From the NCBI GenBank assembly GCA_018697195.1, contig CM031864.1:15946263-16010262 (forward strand): a DNA stretch of 64,000 bases, given 5' to 3'. The DNA comes from Certhia americana (taxonomy: Eukaryota; Chordata; Aves; Passeriformes; Certhiidae). This document shows, piece by piece, positions 25,078 to 36,400 of this stretch. Below the pieces are notes generated by a model. That model had not been told where the DNA came from and did not search any database. It worked only from the letters and a program-made list of their open reading frames with translations. The position numbers and the translations under genes were made by a program. Numbering within the stretch: position 1 is the first letter of the stretch; every line of letters starts with the position of its first letter.

Positions 25078-25380
25078 TCAAATATGCCTCTGCAACCTTT
25101 CTTCCTCCAGGTCAGCTATAATTTCTGTCCTATCATTTACTACTGGATACAGAGTTACCTTTGTATTGCTGACATTCCCAGCAGATGTCTTTGTCTGACC
25201 CAAGTGCTCCTCACCACCTGTCGCTCTGCTTCCAGGTTTGGCTATAAATAATCCTCCCCTTGCTGGTTTGACTATAAATAATCCCCTCCCCACTCTGTTG
25301 GGTTTTGGAATCAGCTGGTTCCAATTTTGACAAGGTGGAGCTTCCCTTTCCTTTACAGAGTTAGAGTTCCCTCTCTTCAT
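25078..25380 (-). other. 100-codon open frame with an in-frame internal duplication (unrecognised)
   Basis: A minus-strand ATG at 25380-25378 opens 100 codons with a basic, Gly/Pro-containing composition and a C-terminal acidic stretch (ADLEEERL). The centre contains two 10-residue repeats (GRGLFIVKPA and RGGLFIAKPG) that come from a 30-bp tandem duplication at 25235-25291, whose unit length keeps frame. I recognise no domain, signal peptide or transmembrane helix. There is no promoter signature or splice context. It may be chance, since frames of this length are expected by accident in 64 kb, but the in-frame duplication makes it slightly more noticeable than its neighbours. Confidence 0.12.
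25235..25291 (+). repeat. 30-bp tandem duplication containing TATAAATAAT
   Basis: GGTTTGGCTATAAATAATCC at 25235 recurs as GGTTTGACTATAAATAATCC at 25265, 30 bases later. Each copy contains a TATAAATA box-like word followed by a C/T-rich stretch. The second copy is slightly shortened and diverged. Confidence 0.9.
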
Positions 25381-26309
25381 TGTGTTACCCGCACAGAAAT
25401 GCTGTCACTGCACAAACTCACAAGTATAGAAATGTATTAGTAGGTCCCTAAATCAATTCTTTTGCCTGTTCATCTAAGTGTTCATTCTAGCACTTCTCAC
25501 ATCTCAAAGTTACAGAACCAATATGTACAAGAGACACTGGGCTGTACTCATGGTCAAACTGACCTCTGCTTGCCTTGCTCCCCATACAACGGCCAACATG
25601 TCTACTTTGTGGACAAGTCCTACAGGGCATCCTCAGCTACCTACCTTGCACATATGAATTGTGGACCTGGGCAGGTCACAGGGCTGTGGTTCTCATCAGC
25701 CTCCATCTGTTCTAGCTCACAGAGCCTCTGTATATGCCACAGTCAGCATCTGGACATGAAGGCAGATGGGAATCTTCCTTAGAAACAACCCCAATATAGC
25801 TTTCTGGAGACTCCCTGAAGCAGGTTATGTAGAGGATGTATAAACTATGGGGACAAGTATTCATGATCTTATGAGTTCTTGTGACTGCAGGTTTCTTTCA
25901 GCACAGGTGCTTTGCAGTTTCACTCCATGAGCTGCAACTAGATCCTGACAAACAACTGCTGAAACTGTGTCTGAGAAACTGCTCCGCTGAAACTCATGTA
26001 TCTGGTGCTCAAGGAAAATGGCTTCTCTTCAGCACTTCTCATATAAGACCTGACATTTCAATACACATTTTCCACATTTCAGAAGCAAAGAAATGCATTA
26101 CACTTACCTCAGTAGTTTGCTTGTGAACTGTGCTAAGGAACATGGTACCTTGGTGTACATTTACTTGTTTACCTTTTTAAAAAAGATAAGATGGAGGATT
26201 ACTTTAGACAGACTGGGGTAGCTAGTGTAAAGTTAAGAGGGAGGCAGTTCTTCACACCAGCAGCCAGGATTTAAGAGGCAGTTGCTATACAAAGAAGGGA
26301 GAGGGGAAA

Positions 26310-26480
26310 ACCAAACAAGAAACATCCCATCCCACCCAGCCCTGCCAGAAAACAACCCCCAAAAAACCCTACCAACCAACCAAAAATAGGACACCCCCCC
26401 CAACAGTAACACCCCAAAACAAAACCAAAACAAACAAAAAAACCCCAACCAAACCAAACCCACCAAACCACCCTCTCAAA
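26310..26480 (+). repeat. C/A-rich low-complexity block
   Basis: The plus strand is almost purine-A and pyrimidine-C only, with words such as CCAACCAACC, a C9-10 run near 26393-26402 and repeated AAACCAAAC. The minus strand therefore reads as a G/T-rich tract, producing the Gly/Trp/Phe/Leu-rich frames at 26233-26557. These frames are compositional. Confidence 0.8.
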
Positions 26481-27420
26481 AAAAAGGGAAAACACCTAGG
26501 AGAAATTAAATCCAATTGAAAGAGGCACATGGCTTTTCTTAATGGACTGTCTTCCATAGTTTTGGCATATCACTTCTTTAGGGAATCTATTTCACTATAG
26601 CAAGTAGCTATACCAAGTAATAAATGCTGATTCTCAAGGTTTGGGCTCGATAATATCCTACAGAGGATGAGGCAGAAAAACAGGCAGCACCAGAATTTGA
26701 CTTGAGAAAATATTCTGTGTTTATGGCATCCTTAGGAAATGCAATGACTGCAGCAGTAGTAGTAGGCCACCTGCAGCAAGATAAGCAGTAAGTGAGAATT
26801 AAAGAGGAAAGAAAATGCTGACTGATTTTCTCAAAGACATTAAAGACTTGACTGGAGCCAGAAAAAAAGTGATGGGTTTGCTAGGGTGTCTTTCACACAT
26901 CTTCAGTAAAAATTTAGAGTAAAAGCAGAGATAAAGGAGTGTGGAAAAGAGCTGGTGAGTGAAAGCATAGTAAAATCTTGAGAAGTTACAGATGTCTGTA
27001 CACATTTAATGGCATTATGCCACTTTAAATGTAGGGAAGACCTGTATTTAGTGCCATGAATTATCCAACCTAGACAGAGGCATTGTGTGATAGGGGTTAA
27101 TGTGGAGAGTGCCAAATTGGGCAGTGATGTCCCTACACACAACTGGAGGCACTAATGCAGCATAGCTGGAGTAACTCAGTGTGGCCTTAAAGGCTGTACA
27201 TACAAGTCTTGCCTGCGAAACCCGTGAGAACTTTTCCTGCTACGATTATAAACGTTACTAAGTTAGACTCTCACAGAGTTATATAACCCTGTGTGGTAGT
27301 TAATGAAGTGTTGGATGTAAGAAAAAATAACTGCAATGTTATTTTGCCCCTAGTATGCTTTGCCTTATAAGGATTAAACCTAGAGCTGATTCACTTGTGT
27401 TTTGTGATCTCTATCATGCT

Positions 27421-27531
27421 GCAATAATAATACTTAGCACTTTACAGCACTTCTCACTTATAAAAAGTGCTTTATAAACATTATCTAATTATTAATCTTC
27501 ACAACAGTCCTGTGATACAGGTACATAGGTC
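27421..27531 (-). mobile_element. MIR-like SINE / L2-type tail
   Basis: The plus strand runs AATAATAATACTTAGCACTTTACAGCACTTCTCA..AAGTGCTTTATAAACATTATCTAATTA..TCTTCACAACAGTCCTGTGATACAGGTAC in outline. This is the reverse complement of the amniote MIR/L2 tail (GCGCTTTACAAACATTAACTAATTAATCCTCACAACACCCCTGTGAGGTAGGTA). The match is long and ordered, so the family call is fairly safe. The tRNA-derived head and central core are missing or too diverged to recognise. The element lies about 1.2 kb from another MIR-like copy in the opposite orientation. Confidence 0.75.
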
Positions 27532-28282
27532 AATTTAATGTTCTCTTTTAACAAACTACTAGTACTTTAGTAAATTGAAAAGTATAGACCACATTAAATT
27601 CACTTAAGAGAACATTTAGTGAGCAAATCACAATTCTCCCTACAACAATTCTAGGTGGGCCATACAAACAGCAAACTGTCAGTGATCACCATCTCGAGGT
27701 CCACAGAGAACAGTCCATATAAAAAATACTTCAATTACCTAATTGAGACTCATTGTTCTTCCAGTGATATTCATTTTATCACTGGATAAATGAAATGAAA
27801 GCAGAGAGACACCATCAAAACAATTGACGTTCCTGGATCAACACCTCACTATACTAAATTCTACACAAGAAAAACAGTACTCCTAACCCTACAACATTAG
27901 AGATCTAGGTATAACACCAAAGGCTAAGAGATGGCAATAGGAGGTAATCCGTACAGTTAAACAGCAATCATCCCTGCTCATTCTGCATCTGCCTACAGAA
28001 ACACATGCAGAGCCACTTTACACCAGTATACCCCTAATCTCATTAGTACCCTGTAGTTCTCTCTGGTGAAACACCTCAAACTTTAGTGTTTATGATTAAA
28101 GACTGGGCAAGTTTGGCATTCGGTTAAACACATCATGCAACCAGTCCCATACTAGGTACTGTGAAGAAAACTAACTCTACCCCAGCTAAAACCAGTACAT
28201 TTACATAATTGCAAATCTTGTGTTTTCCACAAGATCACTGTTTTACACAATGTATGGCATGGACTTGTCTGTGGGATAAATC

Positions 28283-28335
28283 AATGCAGGGCAGAAGGCT
28301 GCTGCCCAAGGATGAGATGGGCTGCCCCATGCATT
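28283..28335. repeat. imperfect inverted repeat
   Basis: AATGCAGGGCAG at 28283-28294 pairs with CTGCCCCATGCATT at 28322-28335, allowing a two-base bulge. A nested smaller palindrome (GGGCAG..CTGCCC) lies within it. It can fold as a hairpin of about 53 bases, but no further support for a small RNA is visible. Confidence 0.5.
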
Positions 28336-28724
28336 GCTGGCATTCAGAATTATGTAATGAGTAAGGAAGGCAGGAAAAAAAAAGATAGTTTCCTACTTCA
28401 GGTAGTTAAAAAGTTGCTTCGAAGGGTTTGGAGTCTACATCTGGTTTTGTTCATATGACAGTCTATGAGATGCAGGACAAGTCTCCTAATGCCAAGCTTT
28501 TCACTCAAGGTCGTCTATCAACTGTATGTTCCTCATGTGCTCCATGCCCAACTTGAAATTTGGAGGCTGCCTTGCTCAAAGTGCTGATCACTCACAAATG
28601 CAGCTGAATTTAAAGGGAGCTGTGCTTTCAGTTTACTACCCAATGTTAAATATTGTGAAAAAAGATAGGAGCAGGATGTCTCAAACTGGATTCCCAATTA
28701 CTAGGTGCTTTCAACTTTGATTTA

Positions 28725-28851
28725 CTCTGCCCCAGTCTCCATCGGTCAAATGAGGACAATAATTCCTCCTCATTTCATGGGGGTGTTGTGAAAATAATTT
28801 CATTAATAGTTTTTGAAGCACTGTAGTGTTGAGTGCTATGCAGAAACCTAG
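28725..28851 (+). mobile_element. MIR-like SINE fragment
   Basis: The order CTGCCCCAGTCTCCATC.GTCAAATGAGGACAATAATTCCT..GGGGGTGTTGTGAAAATAATTTCATTAA..GAAGCACTGTAG (outline) parallels the MIR consensus CTGTGCCTCAGTTTCC..CTGTAAAATGGGGATAATAAT..GGGTTGTTGTGAGGATTAAAT..AGCGCTTAG. The tRNA-related head is not recognisable. Confidence 0.75.
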
Positions 28852-31800
28852 GAGGAAGTTAATAGTTCTGTCTCTGGAGCAGAGTGCTGTATTTGCATCC
28901 TCCAGCAGATTTCATCCTGATTTTACACTATCAATTCATAATCTCAGCTTTTATTTGTAAATTACCATGTTTCTAAAAATTTGGATCTATCCAGGTTTCC
29001 ACAAATACTATAGCACAGAATCCTACGCATAAGCGTTGACTCAACAGGATCACTAGGAATATTTAGAGTCACTCCACAGACCTTAATCATTTCAGCTCAT
29101 GAAATAAGGCAACAATAGCATCTTTCTCAACAGAAACCAGTATTTCAAGGAAAGAAGATCACACTTTGACAATAGATTTTGATGGTATACTGAAATAGCA
29201 AAAAAAGGTGCAATTCAGGAGCGATAAAAGTGCTCAAAATTTTACACAAAACAATACATATTCTCTTTCTTTCCAGAAACAACCAAACCATTTTAATTAT
29301 AGTCTTTCTAAATATTTTTTTTCCCAGGAGGAAACCCAGTGTGGAAGTTATTAACCCAAATATTTAAGGTTTGTGAAGAAATTAATTTTTAAAATCCTGT
29401 TTACAGTAATTTATAAGTGAGAATTCTCAGGTAATCTTGGTGATAGTCAATATTCTCTGCCCTACCTAGAATACACATGCTCACACTCTTCTACACAGTA
29501 TTTTGCTTGCTGTGCAAGCAACTCTCCTAGCACATCTTCAATGCTGAGGGGTGTTTGCTATTTATTATTTTTATTATACACCCCCTAGCTGTTTCTAGGG
29601 AAGAATATTCTTCTAGGGAAGAATATTATTCCTTAGCTTCCCTTAAATAATATACAGATGACTAATCACTGTGGCACCCAGGAAAGATATGTCAGGTAAA
29701 GTAAACATCCTGAAAAGAATGAACCCTTGAGCTATCCCTGCCAAATACTCTTACCTGGAACTGTCACAATGATTGTGGTGCAACCAAAGAAGGAGCCTTT
29801 GATGACTGAGGAGTTACCTGAATAAAACTGCTTGGTGAGTAGAAAAAAGCCTACTGCCAGTTAGTCTAAAGCAGTGCCACCTAATAGAAATGGTACCCAG
29901 GGCTGCTGTTCTTGACTACAATAATGAGGCTATCAAATGCATTTCTAAAAATGAGAGTGAGAAAATACTGCTATTGTCTGCTTTACTTCCACTTGTTCAA
30001 TTTGCTTAAAAAGTACAAATGCAATTGCTGGTTTTTGGCTGAACAACATTAGGCTAGTATGGTTTATAATGGGCTGGAGCTAAAAGACAAGAACTGCAGC
30101 TCCCCCAACACCAACACAAAAAAAAGGACATCCAGTGCCCTACAACCCTTCTAAATCCAGACTTTATAAAGCAAGTGTGCGGAACAGTGTTTTATGTTTA
30201 AGATTTCCAGGGGTAAAAAAAAACCCTGAATATTATGTTACTTGCAATATGAAAGAGGAAGCAACATTTTTAGGTTGAAACCATCTGGTCTAGGTGTGCT
30301 ATAGCAGAAACCACTTCTTCTTTGAAGTTTTTAACAACGGTTCTTACGTGTCTATCAAGTCCAACTTACATCTCCTTCCCACCCTAGTGCTGGCTGCCCA
30401 GTCTAGCAAGCAATCTCCCCCAAAATTTAAAGTAATGTTTACAATGTCCTCTACATATGTTCACTTTTTCTCCCTAGCTGTCTTACTTTATGTGCTTCAC
30501 CTGTATTTTGATACCAAATCCTGTTGTCTGAGTAACAATTCTGATGCCCTGAAACCTGTCATGTAACGCCAGGATCCAAAGAGGACCTTGCCTGAATTAA
30601 TTGAAGTGTGAAGCCTAACAGTTTGGATATACTGGCATGGAGCCTGTGACAGCATTTAGGAGGCCAACAACTCCCCCTGAGTCCCCACAGATCTAGGGGA
30701 CTGACTGTATATGCAGCCCATGGACAGATTAGAGAGCACAGAGGCAGTTTCAGGGGCAGTAAATGCCCACAGATCTCTTAACTGACAAACAGTCTCCCAT
30801 TCTGAACTTCTTCTGTCGAAACTGAACTCCATCCTGTCACCAACAGATCACTGGGGGAGAACAGAAGTACTCTAAGTAGAATACATGGGATAGAAGAGAG
30901 CTCACTTACCTGGCTACAAAACTGAATTCAGTTTTTGAGCAGTTGAACTCACACAGAGCCCCCTCATAGCCAGTCACAATATCACAGTACAATATTAAAT
31001 ATAATACCTCAGACAAGAAGTAACTGATGTCCCAGCAGTAGGCTTAAAACTCCTACTTTGTCCTGACAAAGTAAAAATACACAAACCAACAAACAAAAAA
31101 AGTGACTTAAAATGGACAGATTCTTTTTCCTTCTGCCACAATTCCTTACAATAGTTCTTCATCCACACTGGGCTCCTTGTTATCAGGCAGCTGATATTTT
31201 CCTTTTCCTGATTCATTCTCATACACTTTGTGGTATAGACAGCAATGCTTTGTTTGGTCCCCACAGCCATATGGAATATAGGCCCATGGAACGCAGCTGG
31301 GAACTTCATATACACAAATGCCTGAGTTGGAGCTGAACAGAGCAAATCCACTTCAAAGGAGCAATGGACTCAGATATTGGCTGGACAAGAAGGATGATGT
31401 GAGGAATGGGAAAAGACAAGGGGAGCTGTGGTTTGAATGTGACACTTACGAGACGATGAATACAAATAATTAAGACCAGCTAGCAACAGTGTCCTCCCAG
31501 GTGGGCTGCAATGTCAGTAAAACCTCCTTGGAGCACAGACACCAATATGAATTTTCAGTAATATACTCTGATATGAAAATATTCCTAATCTGATAATATA
31601 CTGCTGTCAAGAATCAGAGAGAAGAAAATATCTCGGGCCATATTTGTTTATCATTTCACTTTTGTTGTCTCATATAAATTCAAACTTGTGATCAGATACT
31701 TATTTCTTCACAGAGCCACCTCTGAAGCACACAATTCAGCAACCTACTTCAGAAAAATAGCTTCTATTACACAGTAAAGAGAAATGAAACCTCTTTACTT

Positions 31801-33132
31801 TTCAGGCAATTTGTCTCATTACTACCAAATTAGAGCAACAACCCCTTAAAAATAACAGAATAAAACTACCCCTTTATTTATCCACTCTGCCTTTTTGTTC
31901 TAAAGGCAGAGGAAGAAAACATCTTTTACACTCCTCTATGGCAGGAGACAGCTGACTGGAGATTGTAGGGGTGTACATGTCCTCAGAAGAGAGAAGGGAA
32001 TTCACACACTAAACTGTAGCTGAAGAAACAACAGCTTGAACTCCATCTGGCATGTGAGAATGACTTACAGACCTGGAAGCCTGTGTTTCGATCAAGAGAT
32101 TCAAGAGAGGGCTGATATGGAAAAGGCCTCATTTCTAATATACTTTTATGTCTTGGAAGTGGTCTGTCAACATTAGAATGAGTTACAGCTTTGTGATGTA
32201 TTCTCCAAATCTGTATTTCTCATTTTCCTAGTACTTCTAGAGCACAACCTACACCATGCTTTCCTGATCTGCAGACTGACAATTTCACTTCAATAAATAG
32301 TGTAAAAAAATTTCATAGAATCTGTTGTGTCACTTACCTATGCTGTAAATACACTTTGTGTCAGATTACCTCCTGTTCAAGACTCTAGGAAAAAAACACA
32401 CAAACAAAACAGATAGTTAGCAATTAAACTTATTTAAATCATATTTTTTCCAGCCAAGTACCCATAAAACCTTCTAGTGTCATCCTCCCGGAAGGATTCA
32501 AGAATAGCAAGGACAGATCTGTAATGAAAAATGAATGCCTGAGCATCCTGAAATCTATTTCATATTTGATAATGGGCACCTTTCTTCCATTTAGAGTTTT
32601 CATATTATGCAAATGCTTATATACTGTGAGTCAATGAAGTATAGAAAGATAAGCTTCAAGTACGTTATGGACAATCAGCATAAACTAGAGCTCAGGATGC
32701 CTGGGCCTCCCTGAGCTTTTGGAAACAATCAAGGTTCATGGTGTTCAGCCATTGCCTCAAGGGAAATACACATAGTTTCAGTGAGATAATGCACTCAAAG
32801 TGACATGAGTTTTTGTAGCAAAACTATGACCTGCAAAGGGCTGTCCTTCATAAACCAGCTTTCAATAGTATGGTTATCAAATCCAGATTATACAATTTAC
32901 AGACCTTGAATGTGCCCACATTTCAGACCCTGAAACAGAAAACCTGATTCTTACACAAGAGTATGTAAGAATTTATCAACCAAGTTACGAGGTTCAGTAA
33001 AGGTCCAGCTACAAAAGGCAGAACAGATTTCTTGAAAATTCTGAAGCTCTGCAAGACAGAGAAGGTTCAGCAAAACAAGGGCAACTTTAGCTGGTCTCAA
33101 ACACAGTCTGAAGTAGGAGAGAGGAGAGGGGG

Positions 33133-33135
<3 letters not shown>
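28852..33135. other. AT-rich non-coding sequence, no gene seen
   Basis: No exon, RNA gene or clear repeat family recognised. The 118-codon minus-strand frame at 30995-31351 has no recognisable domain and is probably chance. Confidence 0.5.
29593..29628 (+). repeat. 18-bp tandem duplication
   Basis: TTCTAGGGAAGAATATTC at 29593-29610 is followed directly by the same unit at 29611-29628 with only the last base changed. Confidence 0.9.

Positions 33136-33183
<48 letters not shown>
33136..33183 (+). repeat. (GA)24 microsatellite
   Basis: Forty-eight bases of perfect GA dinucleotide repeat, flanked by imperfect GAG-rich sequence on the left. It should be length-polymorphic. The minus-strand frame at 32951-33250 reads it as a Leu-Ser repeat and is an artefact of the microsatellite. 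Confidence 0.98.
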
Positions 33184-33184
<1 letters not shown>

Positions 33185-36100
33185 GAGTGAGAACGCACGC
33201 CAATCTCTTCTGAAGAGACCAGTGACAGGATAGGAAATAATGGACACCAAGTTGCAACAAGGACTATTGCAATTAAATATGGTTAAAGGGGGGGAAAATC
33301 ATCATTAGGACAGTAAAAAACTAAAAATATATTGTACAGCAGACATACTGTACAATTCCTCCCACTGGAGACATTCAAAACTTGACAGGACCAGTGCTGA
33401 GGAACCTGATCCAAGCTACCTTTGCTTTGACCTGAGAGCCTCAATTGCTGCTGACTTGTCTGAGGGCACATAGCCTTCACCTGACTCCAGGGTGGAGAGG
33501 AGCAGGCCTCTCCTTGTGGTCAAAAGAGACTGAAAACTCCTCTATCATGAAGCAAGTGCAAATTTTAACCTGGAAGCACCTGAATTTTGTTTATCAAAAT
33601 TAATGGTGGTTCAAAGTATGTTAATGAGTAATCAAATAACTGGTAAGTTTTCTGCGGAGAAAGCCTCGACTGCCGGCAGGCAAACCGCACCATCATAACA
33701 GCGTCTTCCACCTGAAAAGGACTGTGAAACAAGCAAGTCACATGTTGTTTCATAGATGTATTAAACTACTTTCTGTAGTGGCTTCCTTAAAACCCAGTAA
33801 AAAGTGAGATTTGGTACAGAATAGAGGCAAACACCCTGCTGTGCTTGTCTGGTTTCCAAACAAAAGACCAGGGTGGAGAAGGAGGGAGGCAGTTTAAGCT
33901 CATAGTACGTGTGGCTCCACTGCCGAAATTCTGGAAACATCACATCATCTCAAATTCATTAAATCAATTTTCAGTTCCTAAATATTCATGACAAATTGCC
34001 ATACAGGTGGCTTAGATTACCCATTCTTTGCAAGAGAGGGAAAGCTTAGCTAATATTTCCCCCGAAAACCTGAGGGCAGCCTTTGTGAAACACTTTGTAC
34101 TACTCAAGAAGGAAACAAACACAACTTGAAGAGGTGTAACACTAAGGCACACACTGTTCACAGAAAGTGACTTCTCTGTGGTCTTACGGGCTCAAATAAG
34201 AGCAAGTTCATACTCCAACTGTGATATCAGAGGACTAAGTCCCAGTAGGAATCCAGTCAGCATAATAACACTGAAGAGAACATATTGTCTTATATGGGTT
34301 TTATATTTGCTTCTACAAACAGCTCCAAAGACTGTTAAATACAGAAATTAAACTAAAATGATCAGAATAGAGTGAACTTAATAGCAGTTTGAAATTTGTA
34401 AGAAAGTTCTGAATTCAAGACTACAGTGAATAAAACACTAGAGTGGATTGCAGGAGAGACAACACAGAAATGAAATTAAACCACTAAAGGTTTATGAAGC
34501 ATCTCTCTTTCTCATTATCCATTTCTTTTGCTACCTGACCTTCATGTTGCAGAGTTTCAGAAACTAGCATTTCACACTCTCCATATTTAAAAGACCCCTA
34601 CAGAATAGTCTCAGTTTAAATAAGAGTTTGTTCTTTCTTGGTTTGTTTTGGGGTTTTTTTGCAGCCGCGCCTTCTGTGAAGTGCTCACCAAAGCAACAGA
34701 TGAACCATGCCAGTCTTGGTTTTCAGTACTTCTCCTTTCTTCACCTTCAATGAATCTTATATAAATTTTCCTGGCTGGACCTATAAGTAGCCTACATAAT
34801 GGGAAATATCTTTCCCTTACATCTTAGAATCCTGTAACACGAAATTCAAAACAACATAAATTAGTAATTCAATCCCTATATTCCAATTTAATGAACCAGA
34901 GGTTATATTACTTTATTGTTTTGTGCCAGTGGACCAATCATTTGGTTTACAGATGGAATATAGTTCTTTGTTAATAAATAAATGCATAAAAAAATAAAGG
35001 TATCCTCAATGCAATTATGCTGATATCCCTCAGGAACCAGAATGCAATTATTTAAAATATTATTTTCTTAGATTACTCTCCAGAAAATAAGGAAAGAAAT
35101 ATGAAATTTGTGTCCTTTTAACTTAAACTCATTTTAAGAGCATCAACAGTGATGCAGATAGTCCCCAGTGGCAACTGAGAAGCACTTAGCCAGAAAATTG
35201 TTATTGGATTACAGTTCTGGCTTCATAAAATGTGGCTAAAGATCATTTTAGACATCCATGGAATGACCCATTGTCATAACTGGTATGACAAACAAGTGAC
35301 AAAGTTATTCTATTCAGCTATTTTGAGGATTTTTCAGATCACAACAGTAACTTGGGGCTGTATCAGCCTACACAGTTTTGATTCAATTATAAAAATAACT
35401 CACAATAAGGATAATTCTAGCATAAATAATTGAATCTCTCCGGAGGAAAAGAAAAATCTCCACAAACATGTGCATATACTTTCAAGTGTTCCTGATGTAT
35501 AAAGAATTGTGAAGTGATAGGGAGATCAGAAGTCAATTCCAATAGAGAGCTACCTTTCAAACTAACTGGTCTTCTTTATTAAAACAAACAAGATGAAAAG
35601 GGCACCAAAGGACACTGCATGATTTTTAACAATGTGCAAACTGAAACCACTTAGATACCACTATGGTTCATACGATCCTTTTCATTTCATTTTACAGTCT
35701 TTTTCAAACAGATGATTTCCTGGATGAGAATCCTGCCTCCCATATTTTAATCTGCTGATAAGCCCCCCCAACTAATGTGACTATATAGCAAATGCACATG
35801 TGCATACTTAAATAAATGCAAACTAGAAATAAAACTCTTCACCTTTACATTTGAGGTCACCAGTGACCACTGGCAACACATTAAAATCAGAACCTTAATC
35901 AAATACTTAACATGGAATTTAATTTCCTTATGTAAGGTCTTTGTCATTTTTCTTCTCTGCCCATTACATGGTATGTCTTTGCTCATATAATTACATAATT
36001 AACATCCTCAGCACTTATTTCATCTCGTGTTAATTTTGCTAAATATAAAAACAGACATGCTCAAGGAAACAAACTTGGCAAATGAAGAAGCATAAACAAT

Positions 36101-36373
36101 TTAAAAGAAAAAAAAATCCGTTCATATCCTGGTAATTGGTATGTAGAACTGAGTACTACTAGGTGCTTGTAATGCACATGTTGGCCTTCTGACTAGAAGT
36201 GCACATGCAAGAACAGCTTTTGCTGGGCTGACAGCTCTTGGTTTTGTTTTTTGTAAGCAGTGTTGAGGCCTGTAGCATCACAGGGCAGGAGTGGCAGTTG
36301 ATAAACCACACTGTTCTCACAACACCATTAGTTCCCCAAACCTTTTTTTCTGAAAATCAAAAGGATTGGGGAT

Positions 36374-36400
36374 GGGGTGGGTGGGTGGGTGGGTGGGTGG
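36374..36400 (+). repeat. (GGGT)n tract, G-quadruplex-capable
   Basis: One G4 run and five G3 runs separated by single T bases, then a final GG. Four or more G3 runs with one-base loops are the classic requirement for a very stable parallel G-quadruplex. The flanks are ordinary AT-rich sequence and no promoter feature is nearby. Confidence 0.95.

Noticed and set aside
26233..26557. Gly/Trp/Phe-rich membrane-like minus-strand ORFs
   Set aside because: By-products of the C/A-rich low-complexity block, with three overlapping frames all open.
30995..31351. 118-codon minus-strand ORF, the longest frame in the window together with 59790-60146
   Set aside because: No recognisable domain, no splice or promoter context, and this length is expected by chance in 64 kb on six frames.
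32951..33250. Leu-Ser repeat protein on the minus strand
   Set aside because: Produced entirely by the (GA)24 microsatellite at 33136-33183.
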